The translations under genes were made by a program, and so were the position numbers. From Richelia intracellularis HH01 (GTDB taxonomy: Bacteria > Cyanobacteriota > Cyanobacteriia > Cyanobacteriales > Nostocaceae), in the NCBI RefSeq assembly GCF_000350105.1, contig NZ_CAIY01000044.1:124001-188000 (forward strand): a stretch of DNA of 64,000 bases, in the 5' to 3' direction. The notes under the pieces were generated by a model. It did not search any database. It was not told the DNA's origin and saw nothing but the letters and a program-made list of their open reading frames with translations. Shown here piece after piece: positions 9,883 to 20,630 of this stretch. Each line of letters starts with the position of its first letter. The first letter of the stretch is position 1.

Positions 9883-11310
9883 TTAAGTGCTAAAAATTAG
9901 TTTTCCATGATACATTGCAATTAATTTTACCTTTAGAGGCCCTGCTGTGTAAGTGTTTTGGGCAGCAACTGCTCTGATTTCTATTGCTTGTTTTTGTTTA
10001 TTAATTTGAGCCATAAATTGCAAAAAAGTACTATCTACCTCAATACTTTCTAATATACCTGCATTACGAGCGCGGAATTGAGAAGCTGAAATCAATAACT
10101 CCAAGCGCTGACGCAATTGATAAGATGTCATTGTTTTAGGGTCGGTAGTAGTGACAGCTAATATTTCACCTTCCGAAAAAACTAATTGATTTAAAGCAGC
10201 ATCAGCAAAAAATTCAATTTGATCTTCCCCCCTAACATAATTGCCAGCTGATAATACCCTTACAACATATTGTTTACCATCTCGAATTTTCTGACTTAAC
10301 TGCTTAATCTGGTCTTGGTTAATCTGTACAATCTGATTATTGCCTGGATTCGTACCAGGTTCTGCTAATTGAATGTTAGCATTGTGATTAGCTTGTTCCA
10401 GCAGTTTAATTACTAATTGACTGGTAGCAGATGGTTTTTCCACACTCACAACAGCAGCTGCCAATACTTGACCACGAATAAGAGCCAATTTTCCCAGACG
10501 TAAATCGCGGTAAGACTGATAGTATTTCTCTAGTCTGGCAACTTCTCCTTCCAGTAGACTCCTTTGCTTTTCTAACTCTTGCAGACGAAATTCTTTTTTT
10601 AATATCGCTTCTTCTCTCTGAGAGATTTCCAAATTACGCTTTTGAATAATCCCGTCTAATTGGATGATTTTGTAATCACGTTGTTCAATAGCTTCTCGAC
10701 GCTTATCCAGTTCTTGTTCTCTTTGTGCAATTGCTGCTTGAGACTGATTATAAAGTTTATGCTTTTCTATTGTCCGCAACTCAATTTCTTGTAAGAGCTT
10801 GCTTTTTTCTTTGTAAGCACTTTTAATCTCACCTCGAGCCTGTTTGAGTTTATATTGGGTTTGTATTTGTATTCTCAATGCTTTTTTTAGGTAAGAATTA
10901 ATTTTCTCTAATTCCTGCTTGGTTTTTTCTAGCTGATTTTTTACTTGTTTCTTTTCCTTCCTGTTAGTCTCTAAATTTAGAGTAATATTATTGAGCTTTT
11001 GATTAGTAATTTCTAACTCCTGAGCCGTATTATCTAATTGCTCTCGTCTATCTCTAAGATCCCTCTGAATATCATCTAACTCAAAGACCCCTTTACGTAA
11101 GCCCTCATCAGCAGCAAATAAAATACCTAGGGTAGATGCAGATACTAAAATACCAGTCAACATGGTAATCATCACCGCCGTATTTTTGGGGCGCATGCTA
11201 AATAAGGATAAACGAGCCTTGCCAACACGTGTGCCAATGAGATCACCAATGGTGGCAATTACGCCTCCCAGAATTAAAATTGCCAAAATCAGGATATGCC
11301 CAGCGTCCAT
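9883..11310 (-). CDS. DUF3084 membrane protein with long coiled coil
   Basis: 475 residues. Two membrane segments (~4-25 and ~44-66) frame a short basic loop (RVGKARLSLFSMRPKN). A long charged coiled coil follows at ~75-265, rich in Q/E/K/R heptads, and then the conserved C-terminal DUF3084 domain (~270-475). The architecture suggests a membrane-tethered rod or scaffold; no enzymatic motif is visible and the function is unknown. It lies directly downstream of ntcA on the same strand (210-base gap), an arrangement I recall from Anabaena, so it may share ntcA transcription. Confidence 0.85.
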   Translation of the reverse strand: MDAGHILILAILILGGVIATIGDLIGTRVGKARLSLFSMRPKNTAVMITMLTGILVSASTLGILFAADEGLRKGVFELDDIQRDLRDRREQLDNTAQELEITNQKLNNITLNLETNRKEKKQVKNQLEKTKQELEKINSYLKKALRIQIQTQYKLKQARGEIKSAYKEKSKLLQEIELRTIEKHKLYNQSQAAIAQREQELDKRREAIEQRDYKIIQLDGIIQKRNLEISQREEAILKKEFRLQELEKQRSLLEGEVARLEKYYQSYRDLRLGKLALIRGQVLAAAVVSVEKPSATSQLVIKLLEQANHNANIQLAEPGTNPGNNQIVQINQDQIKQLSQKIRDGKQYVVRVLSAGNYVRGEDQIEFFADAALNQLVFSEGEILAVTTTDPKTMTSYQLRQRLELLISASQFRARNAGILESIEVDSTFLQFMAQINKQKQAIEIRAVAAQNTYTAGPLKVKLIAMYHGKLIFST

Positions 11311-11520
11311 TGTATTTTAACTAGCCAAATCCCTCCAGATAAAATCTATAGATTTTGAAAAAAACACCAAATGAAGAATTCCACAATATTAAACACACTT
11401 TAAATTTAATATACAAGTAGTAATGGGAGAGTAGAGTCAGAGCTTGGTTATTGTGATTTAAATTTTAAATTATTTAGCACAATGCCAAGTTTTCCCTACT
11501 CCAAACCCCAAACTATAAAT

Positions 11521-12192
11521 TCAAGTAAACTGCCTACTTAAAGTTACTGGTTTATGTACAGTAATCTTTTTCTTGTGTATGGAAATCATCTTCTTCTCAC
11601 GCAAGTCTCCTAACAATCTAGTTACAGTTACTCTTGTAGAACCAATTGCTTCAGCAATTGCTTGGTGAGATAATTTGAGGTCAATAGTAATTCCATCTGC
11701 ACAAGGAACTCCAAAATCACGGCAAAGAATTAACAAAAAACTCACCAACCTTGAGCCCATATCCCGGTGAGCAAGAGTTTCAATCATCATCTCCGTTTGG
11801 AGAATCCGTGAAGAAAGACCCCGTAACATTAACATTGATAACTCAGGATTCTCCTTGAGTGCTTGCTCTACTTGCTCAATAGGAGCCGAGAGCAATTCCA
11901 CAGGTGTAAATGCAACTGAATGGTAAAACCTGTCCGACTTGTTCCCCGTCAGCAGTGATAGCACTCCAAACACGCTATTTTCGCGTAATAGTGCTACCGT
12001 GATTTCTTCTCCTGCCTCGTACACCCTGGATAATTTTACTGCTCCTTTTAAAAGAAAATAAACTCGTTCAGCAGGATCACCAGGAAAAAAGATCGTCTTA
12101 TTTCGCTCAAAGGTCTCTACAACTGGAGGAAAAGCACCAGTTGCCATCTGGCGAAATACATTTGCTAGGGCTTTGTCTTGTGTCACGATCAT
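11521..12192 (-). CDS. ntcA: Global nitrogen regulator NtcA (CRP/FNR family)
   Basis: NtcA senses 2-oxoglutarate and activates ammonium assimilation, nitrate use, heterocyst differentiation and N2 fixation by binding GTA-N8-TAC sites. From Met at 12192 the protein has the canonical ~223 residues and appears nearly identical to Anabaena NtcA from memory: cNMP-like barrel ([20 protein letters not shown]), dimer helix, and helix-turn-helix [20 protein letters not shown] with the DNA-contacting Arg. The frame is open six codons further (12210), but that stretch encodes the ribosome-binding sequence aggggaagag, so 12192 is the real start. It is divergent from fabI, as in Anabaena. Its strong conservation contrasts with the eroded surroundings. 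Confidence 0.98.
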   Translation of the reverse strand: MIVTQDKALANVFRQMATGAFPPVVETFERNKTIFFPGDPAERVYFLLKGAVKLSRVYEAGEEITVALLRENSVFGVLSLLTGNKSDRFYHSVAFTPVELLSAPIEQVEQALKENPELSMLMLRGLSSRILQTEMMIETLAHRDMGSRLVSFLLILCRDFGVPCADGITIDLKLSHQAIAEAIGSTRVTVTRLLGDLREKKMISIHKKKITVHKPVTLSRQFT

Positions 12193-13167
12193 CTCTCTTC
12201 CCCTACCCAATGCCGAAAAAAATAAAACTGATTTCCTTTGAATACATCCAAAATTTCAAAAACACATAGTCAAGTGTTTATGTTTTTCTATACTTAACTC
12301 TCCTCTTGTAAGTTATTGGTTCATGATGACATATTATTTTTCATAATTCCACATGCTACTTTCTAATAGATTCTTATAACAGCTGATGTTTTCTAGTTTT
12401 GTTAAGAAAAATCTAATATGTATTGAGCATATATTAAGGATGTCCGATTAATTCAAGGAGAATAGTTAACATACAGACCCAATCGAGGGAAAAAGAAGAT
12501 ATATTTATTCCCAGAGGGTACCTGAAAGGCTGGCCATATTTTAACTCAACCCCCTCAGTCTCAACCATAAAATATGTACTAGTAAACATCAAGATCATAA
12601 TCTCAGTCTGAATAAGATCTGTTTTTGCACTCTAGCATGTGCATAGGAATGACTGGATAAAATATTTAATTCCTGAACCCGAAGTGGGAGGGCACAAGTC
12701 ATGAAGTTAATACTATGAAAATCATGAAGAATCATCAATCATTTTCTCAGGGAGCTTGATGTGTAGAATTTTTCACTCTGGTATCTAGTTGAAACACGTC
12801 TCTATCACTTGTATCAATGACAATTTCATTTGGCCCTAAATATTTATCATGCTCCCAGTTATTTAACTTAGATAGAAAATGGAAATAAGAAATTACATAA
12901 ATATATCTAAAAATATAACTTAACAATTTTGGGTAACAGAGTTTACTTGTAATTAGTATATTTAATGTAGCGTAGGTTAATTAATATAGAATTGTGAGAT
13001 TATCTTCCAGAATAGAAGAGATTTTTCATGTATGTATACTGCTGAGATTCATACTTATGGTGAAGCAAGTGGCATTATTTTAATCTTTGACAACTTTTAA
13101 AAAATTTTCTCAGATTCTTGTATGCTCCTAAAAGCGGTCATTAATTTTAAAAATATCAAACACTTAT
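12193..13167. other. ntcA-fabI divergent regulatory region
   Basis: 975 bases between divergent ntcA and fabI. NtcA promoters are expected here from knowledge of Anabaena, but I did not find a clean GTA-N8-TAC box. One leftward open stretch at about 12768-12880 has protein-like composition and no start; it is probably chance. Confidence 0.5.
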
Positions 13168-13944
13168 ATGCTGGATCTAAATGGAAAAAATGCTTTAGTA
13201 ACGGGTATTGCAAACAACCGTTCTATAGCTTGGGGTATTGCCCAACAGTTACATAAGGCTGGAGCAAATTTGGGAATCACCTACCTACCTGATGAAAAGG
13301 GCAAAATGGAGAAGAAAGTAGGTGAACTAGTCAAGCCACTTAATCCTAGCTTCTGTTTACCTTGCAACGTTCAGGATGATAAGCAAGTAAAATCGACTTT
13401 TAAGGTTATTGGTGACAGATGGAGTCGAGTAGATATTCTCATTCACTGTCTTGCTTTTGCACAAAAACAAGATTTGAGTGGTGATTTTAGTAAAACTCCC
13501 CGTTCTGGATTTAACATTGCCTTAGAGGTTAGTACATATTCCCTAATACAACTAGCTGATGCAGCAGGATCTTTGATGAGTAAAGGGGGTAGTATTGTTA
13601 CACTTAGTTATTTGGGTAGCATCAGGGCAGTTCCTAACTATAATATCATGGGTGTTGCAAAAGCAGCCTTGGAAGCTAGTGTTAGATATTTGGCAGCAGA
13701 GATGGGAACCAAAAATATTCGTGTAAATGCTGTCTCTGCTGGGCCAATTCGTACATTAGCTTCTAGTGCGGTGGGTGGGATTTTAGACATGATTCACCAT
13801 GTGGAGGAAGTAGCACCCTTACAACGTACTGTTAATCAATTGGAAGTAGGCAATGCTACAGCATTTTTATGTAGTGACTTGGCTAGTGGTATCACTGGAC
13901 AAGTCATCTATGTAGATGCAGGATACCAGATTATGGGAATGTAG
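13168..13944 (+). CDS. fabI: Enoyl-[acyl-carrier-protein] reductase (NADH)
   Basis: FabI performs the last reduction of each fatty-acid elongation cycle. It is a short-chain dehydrogenase fold with cofactor loop VTGIANNRSIAWGIA (11-25), the second-Tyr motif SYLG (Tyr148) and the catalytic Tyr158-x6-Lys165 in NYNIMGVAK. 258 residues is standard. The start MLDLNGKNALVTG matches the family; no good Shine-Dalgarno precedes it. hisB follows on the same strand after 404 bases. Confidence 0.96.
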   Translation: MLDLNGKNALVTGIANNRSIAWGIAQQLHKAGANLGITYLPDEKGKMEKKVGELVKPLNPSFCLPCNVQDDKQVKSTFKVIGDRWSRVDILIHCLAFAQKQDLSGDFSKTPRSGFNIALEVSTYSLIQLADAAGSLMSKGGSIVTLSYLGSIRAVPNYNIMGVAKAALEASVRYLAAEMGTKNIRVNAVSAGPIRTLASSAVGGILDMIHHVEEVAPLQRTVNQLEVGNATAFLCSDLASGITGQVIYVDAGYQIMGM

Positions 13945-14348
13945 TTGTGAAGGAAAGGAAAGGGGAAAATTCTGGATTTAGAACTTAGTAGTGAGTATAA
14001 TTAAAATTTCTTTCCTCTTTTTCTTATTTCTAAACCACCAAAATTTCTTTTTCTAAACTTCTAAGGAATTCCGGAATTTGGACTAGACTTAATACTACTA
14101 TAAATCTACCTATAGGTAATTATTATATTAACTAAACTAAGATAAACTATATCTTTTTAAGTATTAGAATAACCTACTAAACAACTGCCTTAAGTTATTG
14201 CTATTAAGTATTTAGTGTTTGTTTTTCATATCATGATCACTTTAGACTAATTTTATTTCAACCCTAAAAGTTAGTTATAAATACCAGTAAATAGTTATTT
14301 GTAGCTAACTGCTAATTCATAAATTGCTGACTAATAACTAAAATCAAC
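13945..14348. other. Intergenic between fabI and hisB
   Basis: 404 bases, AT-rich. No hairpin with a T-run after fabI and nothing else identified. Confidence 0.5.
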
Positions 14349-14999
14349 ATGCAAAAAATTAGTGATAACTCCAGCCAAGAATTCTTAAATTCCCAAGATA
14401 TTATCATCCAGGCTCGCATGGCTACTGTAACCCGAAAAACACAGGAAACTAGTGTACAAGTGACAGTCAATTTTGATGGTACTGGTATTTGTAAAGCTGC
14501 CACAGGTATTCCTTTTTTGGATCATATGCTGCATCAAATTTCTTGTCATAGTTTAATTGATTTAGATGTCCAAGCTCAAGGTGATTGGGAAATAGATGAT
14601 CATCATACTAATGAGGATGTCGGTATTACATTAGGAAAAGCTATAGCAAAAGCATTAGCAAGGAGAAAAGGGATTGCAAGATTTGGTCATTTTATTGCCC
14701 CTTTAGATGAAGCATTAGTTCAGACAGTCTTGGATTTTTCGGGACGACCTCATTTAAGTTATGGTTTAAGGATTCCCACTCAAAGAATTGGTGATTACGA
14801 TACTCAGTTGGTACGTGAATTTTTTGTCGCAATGGTTAACCATGCTCAGATGACATTACATATTCTCCAACTAGACGGAATTAATTCCCACCATATTGTT
14901 GAGGCTACCTTTAAAGCCTTTGCCTATTCGATGCGTATGGCTGTAGAAATCGATCCACGGCGTGTTTCGAAAATTCCTAGTTCTAAGGGAGTTTTATAA
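14349..14999 (+). CDS. hisB: Imidazoleglycerol-phosphate dehydratase
   Basis: HisB dehydrates imidazole glycerol phosphate in histidine biosynthesis. The manganese-binding motifs are present: FLDHMLHQI, the [10 protein letters not shown] box and [12 protein letters not shown] near the C-terminus. It is monofunctional, as usual in cyanobacteria (no phosphatase domain). It has 216 residues including an N-terminal extension; Met24 (in [12 protein letters not shown], about 14418) is closer to the family start, and either could be used. A hairpin 26 bases past the stop may end the transcript. Confidence 0.95.
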   Translation: MQKISDNSSQEFLNSQDIIIQARMATVTRKTQETSVQVTVNFDGTGICKAATGIPFLDHMLHQISCHSLIDLDVQAQGDWEIDDHHTNEDVGITLGKAIAKALARRKGIARFGHFIAPLDEALVQTVLDFSGRPHLSYGLRIPTQRIGDYDTQLVREFFVAMVNHAQMTLHILQLDGINSHHIVEATFKAFAYSMRMAVEIDPRRVSKIPSSKGVL

Positions 15000-16452
15000 G
15001 AAATTCACTTGAGAAATGGGAAAGGTTAAATAGGAACACAAGGTTCTTATTTAACTAATTAGGAAATGAAAACGGAATACTCTCAATTATTATCTGTCAA
15101 ATCTAAATAATCTTAAATCTAAAAAAGCAAATACGACCAGTTATCCTTGAATTGACTTGATTGACACATTATATTCTATTACCAGTAATGATAGAATAAC
15201 TCAATTAATCAAATTTATTATGTATTTTTATTAATTTTATTGATGGCTAGCTAAGTAAAAATAAAGCCTGCCAAGAGTATACCTAATATTTTTAAATACC
15301 CAGGGAGCATAAGTTGTATAAACTAATAACTTGCAAAGAATTGATTAAAGGAACAAAATCAGCCTACTAATACAGAGTAGTACAGTTCAAACCACATTAT
15401 TAAAATGTATACAGGTAATTATCTTTTCTACTGATATTAAAAAATTGATACTGGATAAACTAGTTAGAACTTTTACCTTAAAATAGGTTGCTAGTGATCT
15501 AAAATAGAGTTTTTAATTAATCATTAATACTTTTTATATTTGGTAATTTTTATAGTCACTATATGATATATTCAAACTCTATTAAGGGTATGTTATCAAA
15601 TTACTTTGCAGCTATTATAATTAGGGAGTTTGCCCAAAAATATATCTAGTCAAAATTATATATAATTCAATAGTGATGGGACTCTACAAGTCATTATATA
15701 AATAATATGAAATTCATTATTAACTAGGATTTAGTATTGCTAAATTATCTCATATCATAAATATATCATGCACAATAATATAAAATACATGAGATTAACA
15801 TTAAAGATTAAGAAAAAATGTGATTCTAAATAATCATATCATATTAAGTATAGAAAAAAATTTAAGTATAGAAAAAAATGGGATATAAATCTATAATTTA
15901 AGATAGAGGAGAACTTATTTGAAATTGAACTTTGTAGGAATTTTATGTATACCTGATACTTGATGAAACGGTCGTCAAAGATGAGAACTAGATGGTTGGC
16001 GATAAGGACAAGTTAAAACTATATGAGAAGAATATGATTTATTAATAATTTTATAGTTGGCAGATAGAAAAAATATGCAGCATGGATTTATACATTTAAT
16101 TGATGACCAAAATTCAATTATATACTAACAGTAAATTAATACCTATTATTAAAATATTAAGTTAAACTTGAACATCTCTTCTAGAGTATTAACATACGGG
16201 GCTATTCTAATAGAATTGAATATCTTACATACTGAACAAAGAATAAGAGCCAATCTAATTTGATGATTCTGGCTTTTTAGGGAATTATATTTGCTTTAAA
16301 TTTACTTTAACAAAATTTTAAACTTACTCTACAATTTTCGGACGGAAAGTTAATTAAATTGCAGATAATAGGGTTAGGGAATTTAGATCATTCAGTATGG
16401 TCAAGATCAAAATTTTCAGTCATAACTTGATGTTTGTTATTTTCTTATAAGT
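15000..16452. other. Long AT-rich intergenic region
   Basis: 1453 bases between hisB and the polysaccharide export gene. Beyond the hairpin at 15025-15055 and a short tandem duplication (aagtatagaaaaaaat, around 15846-15881) I see nothing coding. Confidence 0.5.
15025..15055 (+). terminator. Hairpin after hisB
   Basis: Arms 15025-15037 and 15043-15055 form a 13-bp stem with one G-T wobble and a 5-nt loop, 26 bases after the hisB stop. The tail is only weakly T-rich, so termination is plausible, not certain. Confidence 0.45.
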
Positions 16453-17946
16453 ATGCTTAATACAGGTTTATTGAAATTTATTACCCAGCAATTTGTAGGA
16501 ATTATGGTATTACTACCAATTATTTTTTCCTCATCGCCTGGTTCCTCTCAAATCAAGGCCTTACCTCTTAATGTTGAACTGAACAAATTAACCAAAAGTA
16601 CACAACAAAAAAAGCTAGATAGAGTTTATACTTTAGGTGGAGGTGATCGTGTACGTATAAATATATTCGAAGTACCTGAATATACAGGAGAATATCAAAT
16701 TCCCCCTGGAGGAAAAATTAACCTCCCTTTAGTTGGTAGCATTACCTTAGAAGGATTGACAACAGAAGAAGCTGCTGATGAAATTGCCAAAAGATATGCT
16801 CGTTTCCTTAAACGTCCTTTAATTTCTGTCAATTTGTTATCTTCCCGTCCCATCAATGTTTTCGTTTCTGGGGAAGTTACTCGCCCTGGCTCCTATACCT
16901 TAATACCTCAAGGTGGGGCAGGAGAAAATCCTGGCGTACAGTACCCCACAATTCTAGCAGCATTAACCTCAGCAGAGGGGGTAACTATGGCTTCAGATAT
17001 TACTCGTGTTGTGGTAAGACGAAAGGTAAGAGGAGGAGGACGAAGAGAGGTAACATTGAACTTGGAAGAGTGGGTTTCAACAGGTCAACTACCCCAGGAT
17101 ATCACTTTAAGGGATGGAGATAGTATTTTTGTGCCTACTGCAGATAAGCTGGATTTGGCTAGTGCTCGCAATCTAGCCGCTCTTAACTTTGCTGCTAGCC
17201 CAACTGCAGCCCGTACAGTAGCAGTAGTTGGTGAAATAGTACGTCCAGGCTCTTATTTAGTCACTTCTAGTGTAGATAATATCCCTAATCGAACAGCACA
17301 AACTGGTGGTGGTGTTGCTGTTGCAAATTTGCCTACACTAACTAGGGTAATTCAACAGGCTGGGGGTATTACATCACAGGCTAATATCCGCAAGGTTACT
17401 ATTAGGAGACCAACTAAAAGCAATGGTAAAATACAAACTATTGATGTTAATCTTTGGGAATTATTACAAAGTGGCGACATAAATCAAGATGTAATTCTCC
17501 AAAATGGAGATACTATCTTTATTCCTACTGCCACAGAAATCAATTCGGCTGAAGCTACTCAATTATCAATTACAACCTTGTCGGCAGAAAAAATCAATGT
17601 TGGTGTAGTTGGGGAGGTAAAAAAGCCAGGAAAAGTACAGATTAACCCCAATAGTCCTCTAAATGCTGCAATACTTGCAGCAGGGGGTTTTAATGATTCT
17701 AGAGCTAAAAGAGTTACTGTAACCATGGTGCGCCTCAATCCTAATGGTTCTGTAACGAAACGTAAAATCAAAGTAGATTTGTCAGCAGGAATCAATGAAC
17801 AGACTAATCCAATTCTTCACAATGATGACGTTGTATTAGTTGGTCGTTCTAATGTTGCCAAGGTTACTGATCCCTTGAGATTAATTTTAGGGCCTGTCAG
17901 TGGAGCTATAAATATAGCTAGATTTTTATTTGATAATGATAACTAA
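16453..17946 (+). CDS. Polysaccharide export protein (OPX/Wza-like) with SLBB domains
   Basis: 497 residues. An N-terminal hydrophobic signal segment (~10-27) is followed by the Poly_export domain (YTLGGGDRVRINIFEVPEYTG, GGKINLPLVGSITLEGLT) and then three SLBB-like repeats, each opening with VFVSGEVTRPGSY, VAVVGEIVRPGSY or VGVVGEVKKPGKV. Outer-membrane OPX proteins form the channel for capsular or exopolysaccharide secretion; in heterocyst-formers such proteins help deliver envelope or sheath glycans. No lipobox is obvious and no Wzc or glycosyltransferase neighbour remains. It is flanked by 1.4-kb gaps, so partners must lie elsewhere or be lost. A strong terminator follows at 18169. Confidence 0.9.
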   Translation: MLNTGLLKFITQQFVGIMVLLPIIFSSSPGSSQIKALPLNVELNKLTKSTQQKKLDRVYTLGGGDRVRINIFEVPEYTGEYQIPPGGKINLPLVGSITLEGLTTEEAADEIAKRYARFLKRPLISVNLLSSRPINVFVSGEVTRPGSYTLIPQGGAGENPGVQYPTILAALTSAEGVTMASDITRVVVRRKVRGGGRREVTLNLEEWVSTGQLPQDITLRDGDSIFVPTADKLDLASARNLAALNFAASPTAARTVAVVGEIVRPGSYLVTSSVDNIPNRTAQTGGGVAVANLPTLTRVIQQAGGITSQANIRKVTIRRPTKSNGKIQTIDVNLWELLQSGDINQDVILQNGDTIFIPTATEINSAEATQLSITTLSAEKINVGVVGEVKKPGKVQINPNSPLNAAILAAGGFNDSRAKRVTVTMVRLNPNGSVTKRKIKVDLSAGINEQTNPILHNDDVVLVGRSNVAKVTDPLRLILGPVSGAINIARFLFDNDN

Positions 17947-19314
17947 GGCAATTTAACAAGTTAATAATTTAGGGTCAAAGTAGCTGAGCTCTCCAGTTAT
18001 TGAATTACAGAATGCCATTATAAAAGTACAGAATTAGCTTTTGGAGTAGTGTTGAATTCATAAATAAAGAGGAAGACAAACAATGAACTTCAGTATTTCC
18101 AAACCTTTGTTTTGGCAAAATTCACATAATTAGATTCTGAAAGAGACTAGTTCATAAATTCTATAAAACGGGTTTTGGTAATTACTAACCCGGTTTTTTA
18201 TTACATATTTTTTGATCTATTTATAATGGTAAAGCTCTGATATATAAGACTATCTTATTATATTCAGATGCCAATTAAGTCTGAAGGCCTTAATTAACAA
18301 TATGTGTATTTCTATAGTTCTAATCGTAATCTCCACCTATTTATATTAATAAAGCAAAAATAATACCAAGATTGATAGATAATAAATTAAATATTGATAA
18401 CGAATAGCCTTTTTTAGAAAAAATATTAGAATAGCATACTAAATTTGCAACATTTTTATTTGTAAAACATATTGTATACTTAGGTTGTTATGATTTGATT
18501 ATTACTAGCTTATATAGCAAGGCTAATATTTATATTATATGAGATAGATAAAGCTCATAGTAAACTTATTCAAAAATTAGAAAAGGCAAATATTTTAGAA
18601 GTGAATATCTCATGAAAGAGTATAAGAAATATACAACTGTTTATCCATACTTACTATAGTTTTTATATTGGAAATAAAAACGTTTAATCCATAAGAATAC
18701 TAGTAGAGCAATTGGTTAAATAGTAAGATAACAAAATTAATATACAAGCCCAAATTAACCTAAAAAGCTTATGATAAAAAGAATTTATTATTACACCCAG
18801 TATTTCCTAGTAAATAGTTTAATACCAATTAATTATGTCTAATTAATTATGATCACTAAAATATAAATACGGAAAATAATATAAACAACAAGTTTAAGTT
18901 TTTAAAACTTATAATTTTAAAGTCAGCTTACTTTATATATCAAAAGTTATTGAAAATCTGATTATATTTACATTCAATATAGTTGTTAGTTAGCAAAGCA
19001 TTGAACGTAAATATAGTCAATATACTGTTCAGATAACCTGATATTTTATCCTTTATTCTAGACTATCATCAGGTGAAAGTTCATGAATCATTAACAGTGA
19101 GAATTAAAGAGTTATAAAAATCTCTTATCTCATTGTAATACATGATATTCACCTCATAATAATATTCAATTTTAGTCATAAATAATGTTAAGATTTATAT
19201 ATGATTGACTCAATTTTTAAATTTTATTATTTTGCTATTGAATAACTTCACAAACCCTAAGCTTATTATGTGTAATAATGCAGATGTGATCATGATAAGC
19301 TTACTGAGAAAATA
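17947..19314. other. Long AT-rich intergenic region
   Basis: About 1.37 kb. It holds a terminator (18169-18199) and, before it, a tiny 17-codon open frame (18083-18136) preceded by an aagagga ribosome-binding-like sequence. The remainder is extremely AT-rich and shows nothing coding. Confidence 0.5.
18169..18199 (+). terminator. Rho-independent-type terminator
   Basis: Stem cgggtt/aacccg (18169-18174 with 18187-18192), flanked by A-run and T-run, followed by six Ts. It lies 223 bases after the export-protein stop and most likely ends that transcript. Confidence 0.75.
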
Positions 19315-19696
19315 TTGCGCAACTTAATCAAAAAATATGCAGGTGGACATAACATATGGGAGAGAGTAAATAATCAAGCATAATTCAAGTTAGTGATCTC
19401 AATCATCGTATTTTGTTTGGCGCAAATTTGTACAATACCAATTTGATTTTGGTAATTCTGAATTGTACCAAACTTCATTGGGCTACACTTCGCCATGCAG
19501 ATTTCCAATAAGTATAATTATGGGTGCAGACTTGTTAATGCGTACCTCTGGTCTGTAATTTTTATTCTCAGGCGATTATATCTTCAGTAAGTTAATTCTA
19601 AATGAAGCTAACTTTATTCATGTCAACCTCAACAATGCCATTTTGTTTGATTTTGAACTGAAGTATGACATTTTCCATAGTGCTAATCATTGTTAG
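19315..19696 (+). pseudogene. Decayed pentapeptide-repeat protein gene
   Basis: Three adjoining frames read as one pentapeptide-repeat protein broken by two or more frameshifts and several stops. 19315 onward: LRNLIKKYAGG, like the usual N-terminus of cyanobacterial pentapeptide proteins. 19389 onward: SDLN...LFGANLYNTNLI and WATLRHADFQ. 19520-19693: MGADLL, then KLILNEANFIHVNLNNAILF. The A(N/D)LXX spacing is clear. Such proteins fold as right-handed beta-helices of mostly unknown role. No single frame can be translated through, and unlike the homopolymer frameshifts elsewhere there are several independent lesions, so this is a genuine pseudogene. Confidence 0.7.
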
Positions 19697-19814
19697 CTTC
19701 TGCCAAAACGTTCAATTACCCCATACCTTGTAAAATAAGGAAATAAGCAAGAATTTATCATCATCATTATTAAAGATATATTTTTGTCATTGACTCCCTA
19801 TTATTATCGAATCT

Positions 19815-20630
19815 ATGAAGTCTTATCTCGCCGCTGCTATTCAAATGACAAGTGTGCCAAACTTAGAAAAAAATTTGGCACAAGCAGAGGAATTAATCGA
19901 TTTATCCGTACGCCAAGGAGCTGAATTAATCGGTCTACCAGAAAACTTCCCATTTTTAGGAGAAGAAGTAGACAAGATCACCCAAGCTGAAACTATTGCC
20001 CTGGAGAGTCAACAATTTCTAAAAAAAATGGCGCAGCGTCATCAAATAACTATTCTTGGTGGTGGTTTTCCTGTACCAGTAGAACAGTGTACTAAGGTTT
20101 ACAATACTGCATTATTGATTAACTCCAATGGGCAAGTGGTGAGTTACTATCATAAAGTACATTTGTTTGATGTTGATGTACCTGATGGTAATACATATCA
20201 AGAATCTAGTACTGTAATGGCAGGAAAGGAAATACCTAAAGTTTGTAGTTTTCCTGATTTGGGAAATATTGGTATTTCTGTATGCTATGATGTGCGTTTT
20301 CCAGAATTCTACCGCCAGATGTCATATCAAGGAATGGATGTGATTTTTGTTCCTGCAGCATTTACTGCATTTACTGGAAAAGACCATTGGCGAGTACTAT
20401 TACAAGCTAGAGCTATTGAGAACACCTGTTACGTGATTGCACCAGCACAAACTGGAACCCACTATGCCCGTCGTCAAACCCATGGGCATGCAATGATTAT
20501 CGATCCTTGGGGGGTCATTCTGGCAGATGCTGGAGAGAAACCAGGCGTTGCAATCGCGGAAATCAATTTTTCACGTTTAGAACAGGTACGCCGGCAAATG
20601 CCCAGTCTGCAACACCGAGTATTTGGCTAA
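19815..20630 (+). CDS. Nitrilase-superfamily carbon-nitrogen hydrolase (Nit1/Nit2-like)
   Basis: 271 residues with the complete nitrilase triad: Glu43 in LPENF, Lys114 in HKVHLFD and Cys157 in CYDVRFPE. Closest in pattern to the Nit1/Nit2 amidases; in characterised members these hydrolyse deaminated glutathione or omega-amides (metabolite repair). The substrate here is inferred only. The C-terminal region DPWGVILADAGEKPG is also typical. No neighbour is close enough to form an operon; a small hairpin lies 64 bases downstream. Confidence 0.88.
   Translation: MKSYLAAAIQMTSVPNLEKNLAQAEELIDLSVRQGAELIGLPENFPFLGEEVDKITQAETIALESQQFLKKMAQRHQITILGGGFPVPVEQCTKVYNTALLINSNGQVVSYYHKVHLFDVDVPDGNTYQESSTVMAGKEIPKVCSFPDLGNIGISVCYDVRFPEFYRQMSYQGMDVIFVPAAFTAFTGKDHWRVLLQARAIENTCYVIAPAQTGTHYARRQTHGHAMIIDPWGVILADAGEKPGVAIAEINFSRLEQVRRQMPSLQHRVFG

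Noticed and set aside
12768-12880. Leftward open stretch with protein-like text (NWEHDKYLGPNEIVIDTSDR) in the ntcA-fabI gap
   Set aside because: No start codon, no family recognised, and no gene is expected between ntcA and fabI in relatives; likely chance.
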